Assembly: GCA_947471745.1 (NCBI GenBank)
Contig: CANJKZ010000409.1
Span: forward strand, 1,421,001 to 1,485,000
DNA length: 64,000 bases
Origin: Closterium sp. Naga37s-1
Taxonomy: Eukaryota > Streptophyta > Zygnematophyceae > Desmidiales > Closteriaceae
Reading direction: 5' to 3'
Shown here: piece by piece, positions 45,898 to 57,407 of the stretch
Layout of the letters: each line of letters opens with the position of its first letter
Position numbering within the stretch: position 1 is the stretch's first letter
The notes under the pieces: model-generated
Told to the model about the DNA's origin: nothing
Databases searched by the model: none
What the model saw: the letters and a program-made list of their open reading frames with translations, nothing else
Position numbers and translations under genes: made by a program

Positions 45898-46592
45898 CGG
45901 CGCGCGGCTCCCCAGGGCGCCGCGACGGGGCAGCGGGGGGGGGGGGGGGGGGGGGCGCGCGCGGCTCCCTAGGGCGTCGCGACGGGGCAGCGGGGGGTCG
46001 CGCGCGGCTCCCTAGGGCGTCGCGACGGGTCAGCGGGGGCCGAGCGCGGCTCCCCAGGACGTCGCGACAGGGCAGCGGGGGCCGAGCGCGGCTCCCCAGG
46101 GCGTCGCGACGGGGCAGCGGGGGCCGAGTGCGGCTCCCCAGGGCGACGCGACGGGATAGCGGGGGTCGCGCGCGGCTCCTCAGGGCAGCGCGACGGGGCA
46201 GAGGCAGCGCCCACGGGCGACACGCGGCTCGGCAGGGCAGCGCGCTGGCTGCAGGGGCGGCTCTCGGGCCTGACGGGCCTGCAGAGGCGGCTCGGGGGGG
46301 CCTGACGGGTCTGCAGAGGCGGCTCGGGGGCCTGACGGACCTGCAAGGGCGGCTCGAGGGCCGTACTAGCTTGCAGGAGGCAGCGCGAGGGCTGCAGGAC
46401 GGCACGCGGGCAGACCGAAGGGCAGGTCGCACGGGGGCGCACGAGGGCGCACGTAAGGTAGGGCGCACGAGGGCGCACGAGGGCGCACGAGTATAGAAAG
46501 GCGCACGAGGGCGCACGTAAGGTAGGGCGCACGAGGGCGCTTCTAGCGGAATAGTGGGCCCGTAGGAGAAAGCGGTCCTAGGTAGCAACCTA
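45463..46592 (-). other. 5' leader of copia copy 1, low complexity, no recognisable gag
   Basis: It contains a stretch of CTG-rich codons next to the polyprotein, GC-rich motifs repeated around 45600-45740, a 23-base poly-T (poly-A in element sense, 45751-45773) with a following AT-rich patch, long G homopolymers at 45867 and 45936, and a GC-rich repeat of about 42-43 bp at 45900-46190. A 266-codon minus-strand frame here is an Arg/Pro/Ala-rich translation of those repeats with no capsid features. Confidence 0.6.
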
Positions 46593-46606
46593 GGCTCGTG
46601 ATACCA
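46593..46606 (-). other. Primer binding site of copia copy 1
   Basis: On the minus strand, TGGTATCACGAGCC directly follows the LTR end TTCTAACA. It closely resembles the initiator-Met-tRNA-complementary site TGGTATCAGAGC of plant copia elements. Confidence 0.75.
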
Positions 46607-46744
46607 TGTTAGAATGTAGAACTGAACGAGAATGTGTGAAACTAGGCAGCAGGGTGATACAAGTAGGAAACCCTAGCAATGTTGTACCCCCTAAGGCTAA
46701 ACCCACTATAGCCTACACAATATGAACATGTATAATGTTTGACA
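46607..46744 (-). repeat. 5' LTR of copia copy 1
   Basis: It matches the left LTR except for G in place of T in GCAATGTTGT. It is followed by the second target-duplication copy GGAAG at 46745. Confidence 0.93.
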
Positions 46745-49700
46745 GGAAGGAGGGAGAATGGGGAGGGTTGATCGAAAGCGGGAGAATGGGGCGGGCTGAT
46801 GGAAAGCGGGAGAATGGGGCGGGGTGATGGAAAGCGGGAGAATGGGGCGGGGTGATGGAAGGAGGGAGAATGGGGCGGGGTGATTGAAAGCGGGAGAATG
46901 GGGCGGGGTGATGGAAAGCGGGAGAATGGGGCGGGGTGATGGAAAGCGGGAGAATGGGGCGGGGTGATGGAAAGCGGGAGAAAGGGGCGGGGTGATGGAA
47001 AGCGGGAGAATGGGGCGGGGTGATGGAAGGAGGAAGAATGGGGCGGGGTGATGGAAGGAGGGAGAACGGGGCGGGGTGATGGAAGGAGGGAGCACGGGGC
47101 GGGGTGATGGAAAGCGGGAGCACGGGGCGGGGTGATGGAAAGCGGGAGAATGGGGCGGGGTCATGGAAAGCGGGAGAATGGGGCGGGGTGATGGAAAGCG
47201 GGAGAATGGGGCGGGGTGATGGAAAGCGGGAGAATGGGACGGGGTGATGGAAAGCGGGAGAATGAGACGGGGTGATGGAAAGCGGGAGAATGGGGCGGGG
47301 TGATGGAAAGCGGGAGAATGGGGCGGGGTGATGGAAAGCGGGAGAATGGGGCGGGGTGATGGAAAGCGGGAGAATGGGGCGGGGTGAGGGAAAGCGGGAG
47401 AAGGGGGCGGGGTGATGGAAAGCGGGAGAATGGGGCGGGGTGATGGAAAGCGGGATGGGGCGGGGTGATGGAAAGCGGGAGAATGGGGCGGGGTGATGGA
47501 AAGCGGGAGAATGGGGCGGGGTGATGGAAGGAGGGAGAATAGGGCGGGGTGATGGAAGGAGGGAGAATGGGGCGGGGTGATGGAAGGAGGGAGCATGGGG
47601 CGGTGTGATGGAAGGAGGGAGAATGGGGTGGGGTGATGGAAAGCGGGAGAATGGGGCGGGGTCATGGAAAGCGGGAGAATGGGGCGGGGTGATGGAAAGC
47701 GGGAGAATGGGGCAGGGTGATGGAAGGAGGGAGAATGGGGCGGGGTGATGGAAGGAGGGAGAATGGGGCGGGGTGATGGAAGGAGGGAGAATGGGGAGGG
47801 TTGATCGAAAGCGGGAGAATGGGGCGGGGTGATGGAAAGCGGGAGAATGGGGCGGGGTGATGGAAAGCGGGAGAATGGGGCGGGGTGATGGAAGGAGGGA
47901 GAATGGGGCGGGGTGATTGAAAGCGGGAGAATGGGGCGGGGTGATGGAAAGCAGGAGAATGGGGCGGGGTGATGGAAAGCGGGAGAATGGGGCGGGGTGA
48001 TGGAAAGCGGGAGAAAGGGGCGGGGTGATGGAAAGCGGGAGAATGGGGCGGGGTGATGGAAGGAGGAAGAATGGGGCGGGGTGATGGAAGGAGGGAGAAC
48101 GGGGCGGGGTGATGGAAGGAGGGAGCACGGGGCGGGGTGATGGAAAGCGGGAGCACGGGGCGGGGTGATGGAAAGCGGGAGAATAGGGCGGGGTGATGGA
48201 AAGCGGGAGAATGGGGCGGGGTGATGGAAAGCGGGAGAATGGGGCGGGGTGATGGAAAGCGGGAGAATGGGGCGGGGTGATGGAAAGCGGGAGAATGGGG
48301 CGGGGTGATGGAGGGCGGGAGTATGGGGCGGGGTGATGGAAGGAGGGAGAATGGGGCGGGGTGATAGAAAGCGGGAGAATGGGGCGGGGTGATGGAAAGC
48401 GGGAGAATGGGGCGGGGTGATGGAAAGCGGGAGATTGGGGCGGGGTGATGGAAAGAGGGAGAATGGGGCGGGGTGATGGAAAGAGGGAGAATGGGGCGGG
48501 GTGATGGAAAGAGGGAGAATGGGGCAGGGTGATGGAAAGAGGGAGAATCGGGCGGGGTGATGGAAAGAGGGAGAATGGTGCGGGGTGATGGAAAGCGGGA
48601 GAATGGTGCGGGGTGATGGAAAGCGGGAGAATGGGGCGGGGTGATGGAAAGAGGGAGAATGGGGCGGGGTGATGGAAAGAGGGAGAATGGGGCGGGGTGA
48701 TGGAAAGCGGGAGAATGGGGCGGGGTGATGGGAAGAGGGAGAATGGGGCGGGGTGATGGAAAGAGGGAGAATGGGGCGGGGTGATGGAAAGCGGGAGAAT
48801 GGGGCGGGGTGATGGAAAGAGGGAGAATGGGGCAGGGTGATGGAAAGACGGAGAATGGGTCAGGGTGATGGAAAGAGGGAGAATGGGGCGTGGTGATAGA
48901 AAGAGGGAGAATGGGGCGGGGTGATGGAGAGAGGGAGAATGGGACGGGGTGATGGAAAGAGGGAGAATGGGGCGGGGTGATGGAAAGCGGGAGAATGGGG
49001 CGGGGTGATGGAGGGCAGGAGAATGGGGCGGGGTGATGGAAGGAGGGAGAATGGGGCGGGGTGATGGAAATCGGGAGAATGGGGCGGGGTGATGGAAAGC
49101 GGGAGAATGGGGTGGGGTGATGGAAAGCGGGAGAATGGGGCGGGTTGATGGAAAGCGGGAGAATGGGGCGGGGTGATGGAAGGAGGGAGAATGGGGCGGG
49201 GTGATGGAAAGCGGGAGAACGGGGCGGGGTGATGGAACGCGGGAGAATGGGGCGGGGTGATGGAAAACGGGAGAATGGGGCGGGGTGATGGAAAGCGGGA
49301 GAATGGGGCGGGAGAATGGGGCAGGTGATGGAAAGCGGGAGAATGGGGCGGGGTGATGGAAAGCAGGAGAATGGGGCGGGGTGATGGAAAGCGGGAGAAT
49401 GGGGCGGGGTGATGGAAAGCGGGAGAAAGGGGCGGGGTGATGGAAAGCGGGAGAATGGGGCGGGGTGATGGAAGGAGGAAGAATGGGGCGGGGTGATGGA
49501 AGGAGGGAGAACGGGGCGGGGTGATGGAAGGAGGGAGCACGGGGCGGGGTGATGGAAAGCGGGAGCACGGGGCGGGGTGATGGAAAGCGGGAGAATAGGG
49601 CGGGGTGATGGAAAGCGGGAGAATGGGGCGGGGTGATGGAAAGCGGGAGAATGGGGCGGGGTGATGGAAAGCGGGAGAATGGGGCGGGGTGATGGAAAGC

Positions 49701-52700
49701 GGGAGAATGGGGCGGGGTGATGGAGGGCGGGAGTATGGGGCGGGGTGATGGAAGGAGGGAGAATGGGGCGGGGTGATAGAAAGCGGGAGAATGGGGCGGG
49801 GTGATGGAAAGCGGGAGAATGGGGCGGGGTGATGGAAAGCGGGAGATTGGGGCGGGGTGATGGAAAGAGGGAGAATGGGGCGGGGTGATGGAAAGAGGGA
49901 GAATGGGGCGGGGTGATGGAAAGAGGGAGAATGGGGCAGGGTGATGGAAAGAGGGAGAATCGGGCGGGGTGATGGAAAGAGGGAGAATGGTGCGGGGTGA
50001 TGGAAAGCGGGAGAATGGTGCGGGGTGATGGAAAGCGGGAGAATGGGGCGGGGTGATGGAAAGAGGGAGAATGGGGCGGGGTGATGGAAAGAGGGAGAAT
50101 GGGGCGGGGTGATGGAAAGCGGGAGAATGGGGCGGGGTGATGGGAAGAGGGAGAATGGGGCGGGGTGATGGAAAGAGGGAGAATGGGGCGGGGTGATGGA
50201 AAGCGGGAGAATGGGGCGGGGTGATGGAAAGAGGGAGAATGGGGCAGGGTGATGGAAAGACGGAGAATGGGTCAGGGTGATGGAAAGAGGGAGAATGGGG
50301 CGTGGTGATAGAAAGAGGGAGAATGGGGCGGGGTGATGGAGAGAGGGAGAATGGGACGGGGTGATGGAAAGAGGGAGAATGGGGCGGGGTGATGGAAAGC
50401 GGGAGAATGGGGCGGGGTGATGGAGGGCAGGAGAATGGGGCGGGGTGATGGAAGGAGGGAGAATGGGGCGGGGTGATGGAAATCGGGAGAATGGGGCGGG
50501 GTGATGGAAAGCGGGAGAATGGGGTGGGGTGATGGAAAGCGGGAGAATGGGGCGGGTTGATGGAAAGCGGGAGAATGGGGCGGGGTGATGGAAGGAGGGA
50601 GAATGGGGCGGGGTGATGGAAAGCGGGAGAACGGGGCGGGGTGATGGAACGAGGGAGAATGGGGCGGGGTGATGGAAAACGGGAGAATGGGGCGGGGTGA
50701 TGGAAAGCGGGAGAATGGGGCGGGAGAATGGGGCAGGTGATGGAAAGCGGGAGAATGGGGCGGGGTGATGGAAGGAGGGAGAATGGGGCGGGGTGATGGA
50801 AGGAGGGAGAATGGGGCGGGGTGATGGAAAGCGAGAGAATGGGGCGGGGTGATGGAAAGCGGGAGAATGGGGCGGGGTGATGGAAGGAGGGAGAATGGGG
50901 CGGGGTGATGCAAGGAGGGAGAATGGGGCGGGGTAATGGAAGGAGGGAGAATGGGGCGGGGTGATCGAAAGTGGGAGAATGGGGCGGGGTGATGGAAAGC
51001 GGGAGAATGGGGTGGGGTGATGGAAAGCGGGAGAATGGGGCGGGGTGATGGAAAGAGGGAGAATGGGGCAGGGTGATGGAAAGAGGGAGAATCGGGCGGG
51101 GTGATGGAAAGAGGGAGAATGGGGCGGGGTGATGGAAAGAGGGAGAATGGGGTGGGGTGATGGAAAGCGGGAGAATGGTGCGGGGTGATGGAAAGCGGGA
51201 GAATGGGGCAGGGTGATGGAAAGAGGGAGAATGGGGCGGGGTGATGGAAAGAGGGAGAATGGGGCAGGGTGATGGAAAGCGCGAGAATGGGGCGGGGTAA
51301 TGGGAAGACGGAGAATGGGGCGGGGTGATGGAAAGAGGGAGAATGGGGCGGGGTGATGGAAAGAGGGAGAATGGGTCAGGGTGATGGAAAGAGGGAGAAT
51401 GGGGCGTGGTGATGGAAAGAGGGAGAATGGGGCGGGGTGATGGAAAGCGGGAGAATGTGGCGTGGTGATGGAAAGCGGGAGAATGGGGCGGGGTGATGGA
51501 AAGAGGGAGTGTGGGGCGGGGTGATGGAAAGAGGGAGAATGGGGCGTGGTGATAGAAAGAGGGAGAATGGGGCGGGGTGATGGAAAGCGGGAGAATGGGC
51601 CGGGGTGATGGAAAGCGGGAGAATGGGGCGGGGTGATGGAAAGAGGGAGAATGGGGCGGGGTGATGGAAAGAGGGAGAATGGGGCGGGGTGATGGAAAGA
51701 GGGAGAATGGGGCGGGTTGATGGAAAGAGGGAGAATGGGGCGGGGTGATGGAAAGAGGGAGAATGGGGCGGGGTGATGGAAAGAGGGAGAATGGGGCGGG
51801 GTGATGGAAAGCGGGAGAATGGGGCGGGGTGATGGAGGGCAGGAGAATGGGGCGGGGTGATGGAAGGAGGGAGAATGGGGCGGGGTGATGGAAAGCGGGA
51901 GAATGGGGCGGGGTGATGGAAAGTGGGAGAATGGGGCGGGGTGATGGAAAGCGGGAGAATGGGGCGGGTTGATGGAAAGCGGGAGAATGGGGCGGGGTGA
52001 TGGAAAGAGGGAGAATGGGGCGGGGTGATGGAAAGCGGGAGAATGGGGCGGGGTGATGGAAAGCGGGAAAATGGGGCGGGGTGATGGAAAGCGGGAGAAT
52101 GGGGCGGGGTGATGGAAGGAGGGAGAATGGGGCGGGGTGATGCAAGGAGGGAGAATGGGGCGGGGTAATGGAAGGAGGGAGAATGGGGCGGGGTGATCGA
52201 AAGTGGGAGAATGGGGCGGGGTGATGGAAAGCGGGAGAATGGGGTGGGGTGATGGAAAGCGGGAGAATGGGGCGGGGTGATGGAAAGAGGGAGAATGGGG
52301 TAGGGTGATGGAAAGAGGGAGAATCGGGCGGGGTGATGGAAAGAGGGAGAATGGGGCGGGGTGATGGAAAGAGGGAGAATGGGGTGGGGTGATGGAAAGC
52401 GGGAGAATGGTGCGGGGTGATGGAAAGCGGGAGAATGGGGCAGGGTGATGGAAAGAGGGAGAATGGGGCGGGGTGATGGAAAGAGGGAGAATGGGGCAGG
52501 GTGATGGAAAGCGCGAGAATGGGGCGGGGTGATGGGAAGACGGAGAATGGGGCGGGGTGATGGAAAGAGGGAGAATGGGGCGGGGTGATGGAAAGCGGGA
52601 GAATGGGGCGGGGTGATGGAAAGAGGGAGAATGGGGTGGGGTGATGGAAAGAGGGAGAATGGGTCAGGGTGATGGAAAGAGGGAGAATGGGGCGTGGTGA

Positions 52701-55700
52701 TGGAAAGAGGGAGAATGGGGCGGGGTGATGGAAAGCGGGAGAATGTGGCGTGGTGATGGAAAGCGGGAGAATGGGGCGGGGTGATGGAAAGAGGGAGTGT
52801 GGGGCGGGGTGATGGAAAGAGGGAGAATGGGGCGTGGTGATAGAAAGAGGGAGAATGGGGCGGGGTGATGGAAAGCGGGAGAATGGGCCGGGGTGATGGA
52901 AAGCGGGAGAATGGGGCGGGGTGATGGAAAGAGGGAGAATGGGGCGGGGTGATGGAAAGAGGGAGAATGGGGCGGGGTGATGGAAAGAGGGAGAATGGGG
53001 CGGGGTGATGGAAAGCGGGAGAATGGGGCGGGGTGATGGAGGGCAGGAGAATGGGGCGGGTTGATGGAAGGAGGGAGAATGGGGCGGGGTGATGGAAAGC
53101 GGGAGAATGGGGCGGGGTGATGGAAAGCGGGAGAATGGGGCGGGGTGATGGAAAGCGGGAGAATGGGGCGGGTTGATGGAAAGCGGGAGAATGGGGCGGG
53201 GTGATGGAAAGAGGGAGAATGGGGCGGGGTGATGGAAAGCGGGAGAATGGGGCGGGGTGATGGAAAGCGGGAAAATGGGGCGGGGTGATGGAAAGCGGGA
53301 GAATGGGGCGGGGTGATGGAAAGCGGGAGAATGGGGCGGGAGAATGGGGCAGGTGATGGAAAGCGGGAGAATTGGGCGGGGTGATGGAAGGAGGGAGAAT
53401 GGGGCGGGGTGATGGAAGGAGGGAGAATGGGGTGGGGTGATGGAAAGCGGGAGAATGGGGCGGGGTGATGGAAAGCGGGAGAATGGGGCGGGGTGATGGA
53501 AAGCGGGAGAATGGGGCGGGGTGATGGAAGGAGGGAGAATGGGGCGGGGTGATGGAAGGAGGGAGAATGGGGCGGGGTGATGGAAGGCGGGAGAATGGGG
53601 CGGGGTGATGGAAAGCGGGAGAATGGGGCGGGGCGATGGAAAGCGGGAGAATGGGGCGGGGCGATGGAAAGCGGGAGAATGGGGCGGGGCGATGGAAAGC
53701 GGGAGAATGGGGCGGGGCGATGGAAAGCGGGAGAATGGGGCGGGGCGATGGAAAGCGGGAGAATGGGGCGGGGCGATGGAAAGCGGGAGAATGGGGCGGG
53801 GCGATGGAAGGAGGGAGAATGGGGCGGGGCGATGGAAGGAGGGAGAATGGGGCGGGGTGATGGAAAGCGGGAGAATGGGGCGGGGTGATGGAAAGCGGGA
53901 GAATGGGGCGGGGTGATGGAAAGCGGGAGAATGGGGCGGGGTGATGGAAAGCGGGAGAATGGGGCGGGGTGATGGAAAGCGGGAGAATGGGCCGGGGTGA
54001 TGGAAAGAGGGAGAATGGGGCGGGTGATGGAAAGCGGGAGAATGGGGCGGGGTGATGGAAAGAGGGAGAATGGGGCGGGGTGATGGAAAGAGGGAGAATG
54101 GGGCGGGGTGATGGAAAGAGGGAGAATGGGGCGAGGTGATGGAAAGCGGGAGAATGGGGCGGGTGATGGAAAGCGGGAGAATGGGGCGGGGTGATGGAAA
54201 GCGGGAGAATGGGGCGGGGTGATGGAAAGCGGGAGAATGGGCCGGGGTGATGGAAAGAGGGAGAATGGGGCGGGTGATGGAAAGCGGGAGAATGGGGCGG
54301 GGTGATGGAAAGAGGGAGAATGGGGCGGGGTGATGGAAAGAGGGAGAATGGGGCGGGGTGATGGAAAGAGGGAGAATGGGGCGAGGTGATGGAAAGCGGG
54401 AGAATGGGGCGGGTGATGGAAAGCGGGAGAATGGGGCGGGGTGATGGAAAGCGGGAGAATGGGGCGGGGTGATGGAAAGCGGGAGAATGGGGCGGGGTGA
54501 TGGAAAGCGGGAGAATGGGGCGGGGTGATGGAAAGCGGGAGAATGGGGCGGGGTGATGGAAGGAGGGAGAATAGGGCGGGGTGATGGAAGGCGGGAGAAT
54601 GGGAAAGCAGGAGAATGGGGCGGAATGATGGAAAGCGGGAGAATGGGGTGGGGTGATGGAAAGAGGGAGAATGGGGCGGGGTGATGGAAAGCAGGAGAAT
54701 GGGGTGGGGTGATGGAAAGAGGGAGAATGGGGCGGGGTGATGGAAAGAGGGAGAATGGGGCGGGGTGATGGAAAGAGGGAGAATGGGGCAAGGTGATGGA
54801 AAGAGGGAGAATGGGGCGGGGTGATGGAAAGAGGGAGAATGGGGTGGGGTGATGGAAAGTGGGAGAACGGTGCGGGGTGATGGAAAGCGGGAGAATTGGG
54901 CGGGCCGATGGAAAGAGGGTGAATGGGGCAGGGTGATGGAAGGCGGGAGAAAGGGGCGGGGTGATGGAAAGCGGGAGAATGGGGCGGGGTGATGGAAGGA
55001 GGGAGAATGGGGCGGGATGATGGAAAGCGGGAGAATGGGGCGGGGTGATGGAAAGTGGGAGAATGGGGCGGGGTGATGGAAAGCAGGAGAATGAGGCGGG
55101 GTGATTGAAAGCGAGAGAATGGGGCGGGGTGATGGAAAGCGGGAGAATGGGGCGGGGTGATGGAGAGCGGGAGAATAGGGCGGGGTGATGGAAAGAGGGA
55201 GAATGGGGCGGGGTGATGGAAAGCGGGAGAATGGGGCAGGGTGATGGAAAGCGGGAGAATGGGGCGGGGTGATGGAAAGCGGGAGAATGCGGCGGGGTGA
55301 TGGAGGGCAGGAGAATGGGGCGGGGTGATGGAAGGAGGGAGAATGGGGCGGGTGATGGAAAGCGGGAGAATGGGGCGGTGTGATGGAAAGCGGGAGAATG
55401 GGGCGGGGTGATGGAAAGCGGGAGAATGGGGCGGGGTGATGGAAAGAGGGAGAATGGGGCGGGGTGATGGAAAGCAGGAGAATGGGGCGGGGTGATGGAA
55501 AGAGGGAGAATGGGGCGGGGTGATGGAAAGAGGGAGAATGGGGCGGGGTGATGGAAAGAGGGAGAATGGGGCAGGGTGATGGAAAGAGGGAGAATGGGGC
55601 GGGGTGATGGGAAGAGGGAGAATGGGGCGGGGTGATGGAAAGAGGGAGAATGGGGCGGGGTGATGGAAAGCGGGAGAATGGGGCGGGGTGATGGAAAGAG

Positions 55701-57038
55701 GGAGAATGGGGCGGGGTGATGGAAAGAGGGAGAATGGGTCAGGGTGATGGAAAGAGGGAGAATGGGGCGTGGTGATGGAAAGAGGGAGAATGGGGCGGGG
55801 TGATGGAAAGCGGGAGAATGGGGCGTGGTGATGGAAAGCGGGAGAATGGGGCGGGGTGATGGAAAGAGGGAGTATGGGGCGGGGTGATGGAAAGAGGGAG
55901 AATGGGGCGTGGTGATGGAAAGAGGGACAATGGGGCGGGGTGATGGAAAGCGGGAGAATGGGGCAGGGTGATGGAAAGCGGGAGAATGGGGCGGGGTGAT
56001 GGAAAGAGGGAGAATGGAGCGGGGTGATGGAAAGAGGGAGAATGGGGCGGGGTGATGGAAAGAGGGAGAATGGGGCGGGCTGATGGAAAGAGAGAGAATG
56101 GGGCGGGCTGATGGAAAGAGGGAGAATGGGACGGGGTGATGGAAAGCGGGAGAATGAGGCGGGGTGATGGAAAGAGGGAGTATGGGGCGGGGTGATGGAA
56201 AGAGGGAGAATGGGGCGTGGTGATGGAAAGAGGGACAATGGGGCGGGGTGATGGAAAGCGGGAGAATGGGGCGGGGTGATGGAAAGCGGGAGAATGGGGC
56301 GGGGTGATGGAAAGAGGGAGAATGGAGCGGGGTGATGGAAAGAGGGAGAATGGGGCGGGGTGATGGAAAGAGGGAGAATGGGGCGGGCTGATGGAAAGAG
56401 GGAGAATGGGGCGGGCTGATGGAAAGAGGGAGAATGGGACGGGGTGATGGAAAGCGGGAGAATGGGACGGGGTGATGGAAAGCGGGAGAATGAGGCGGGG
56501 TGATGGAAAGCGGGAGAATGTGGCGGGGTGATGGAAAGCGGGAGAATGGGGCGGGGTGATGGAAAGCGGGAGAATGGGGCGGGGTGATGGAAAGCGGGAG
56601 AATGGAGCGGGGTGATGGAAAGCGGGAGAATGGGGCGGGGTGAGGGAAAGCGGGAGAAGGGGGCGGGGTGATGGAAAGCGGGAGAATGGGGCGGGGTGAT
56701 GGAAAGCGGGATGGGGCGGGGTGATGGAAAGCGGGAGAATGGGGCGGGGTGATGGAAAGCGGGAGAATGGGGCAGGGTGATGGAAGGAGGGAGAATAGGG
56801 CGGGGTGATGGAAGGAGGGAGAATGGGGCGGGGTGATGGAAGGAGGGAGCATGGGGCGGGGTGATGGAAGGAGGGAGAATGGGGTGGGGTGATGGAAAGC
56901 GGGAGAATGGGGCGGGGTCATGGAAAGCGGGAGAATGGGGCGGGGTGATGGAAAGCGGGAGAATGGGGCAGGGTGATGGAAGGAGGGAGAATGGGGCGGG
57001 GTGATGGAAGGAGGGAGAATGGGGCGGGGTGATGGAAG
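46745..57038. repeat. 28-bp purine-rich minisatellite, main block (about 367 units)
   Basis: It uses the same unit as 38475-39761, from which it was separated by copia copy 1. Unit variants are arranged in duplicated modules: about 1033 bp (46745 and 47778), 1412 bp (a rare CGGAGAATGGGTCAGG at 48849 and 50261), 1232 bp (TGCAAGG at 50909 and 52141) and about 250 bp (54.0-54.4 kb). Around 53630-53840 about nine successive units share the variant GGGGCGATGG. Two minus-strand frames of 3402 and 1920 codons are open by repeat composition only. Confidence 0.95.
47778..47782. other. Paralogous empty copy of the copia insertion site
   Basis: Around GGAAG at 47778 the array reads, without interruption, the left flank of copia copy 1 (two AAGGAGGGA units ending GGGGTGATGGAAG) joined to its right flank (GGAGGGAGAATGGGGAGGG, then TTGATCGAAAGCGGG). 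This is what the target looked like before insertion. Confidence 0.75.
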
Positions 57039-57176
57039 TGTTAGAATGTAGAACTGAACGAGAATGTGTGAAACTAGGCAGCAGGGTGATACAAGTAGGA
57101 AACCCTAGCAATTTTGTACCCCCTAAGGCTAAACCCACTATAGCCTACACAATATGAACATGTATAATGTTTGACA
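57039..57176 (-). repeat. 3' LTR of copia copy 2
   Basis: It shows the same 138-bp termini as copy 1, with GCAATTTTGT, identical to the left LTR of copy 1 at the diagnostic position. Confidence 0.93.
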
Positions 57177-57407
57177 CACCCCCATAGGCTAAGTGGGAGA
57201 CAACCAGATGGTCACAAGACCAGTCAAAGCAAAGCAAAGCAAGCTCAGGGTGGATCTCAAGGAAACCACACAAATTCCGAGCACAAGCAAGTGGTCACAA
57301 GACCAGTTCACATGCAGTTTGATAATATAACAAGAGGTACAGTGATCACAACCTAACAAGAGTAAACATGCAGGTATATATATATAGAGATCACAGTACA
57401 AGCAGAG
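57177..57407 (-). other. 3' untranslated part of copia copy 2
   Basis: It corresponds to 39900-40128, including the polypurine tract next to the LTR. The TA microsatellite is 2 bp longer than in copy 1. Confidence 0.6.

Larger units (their letters stand above)
39762..46744 (-). mobile_element. Full-length Ty1/copia retrotransposon, copy 1 (6983 bp)
   Basis: It has 138-bp LTRs at both ends, a 5-bp target duplication GGAAG (39757-39761 and 46745-46749), a primer binding site next to the right LTR, a polypurine tract next to the left LTR, and an uninterrupted polyprotein on the minus strand. The LTRs differ by one visible base (GCAATTTTGT left, GCAATGTTGT right), so the insertion is young. The LTRs are very short for an autonomous copia element. 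No recognisable capsid (gag) gene lies in the 1.1-kb leader. Confidence 0.95.

Noticed and set aside
45788..46588. A 266-codon Arg/Pro/Ala-rich minus-strand frame as a gag gene
   Set aside because: It is composed of GC-rich minisatellite and homopolymer translation, lacks capsid or zinc-knuckle features, and is broken differently in copy 2.
46713..57138. Minus-strand open frames of 3402 and 1920 codons rich in Pro, His, Phe and Ser
   Set aside because: They are translations of the stop-free 28-bp minisatellite, with every 28 residues reading the three frames in turn.
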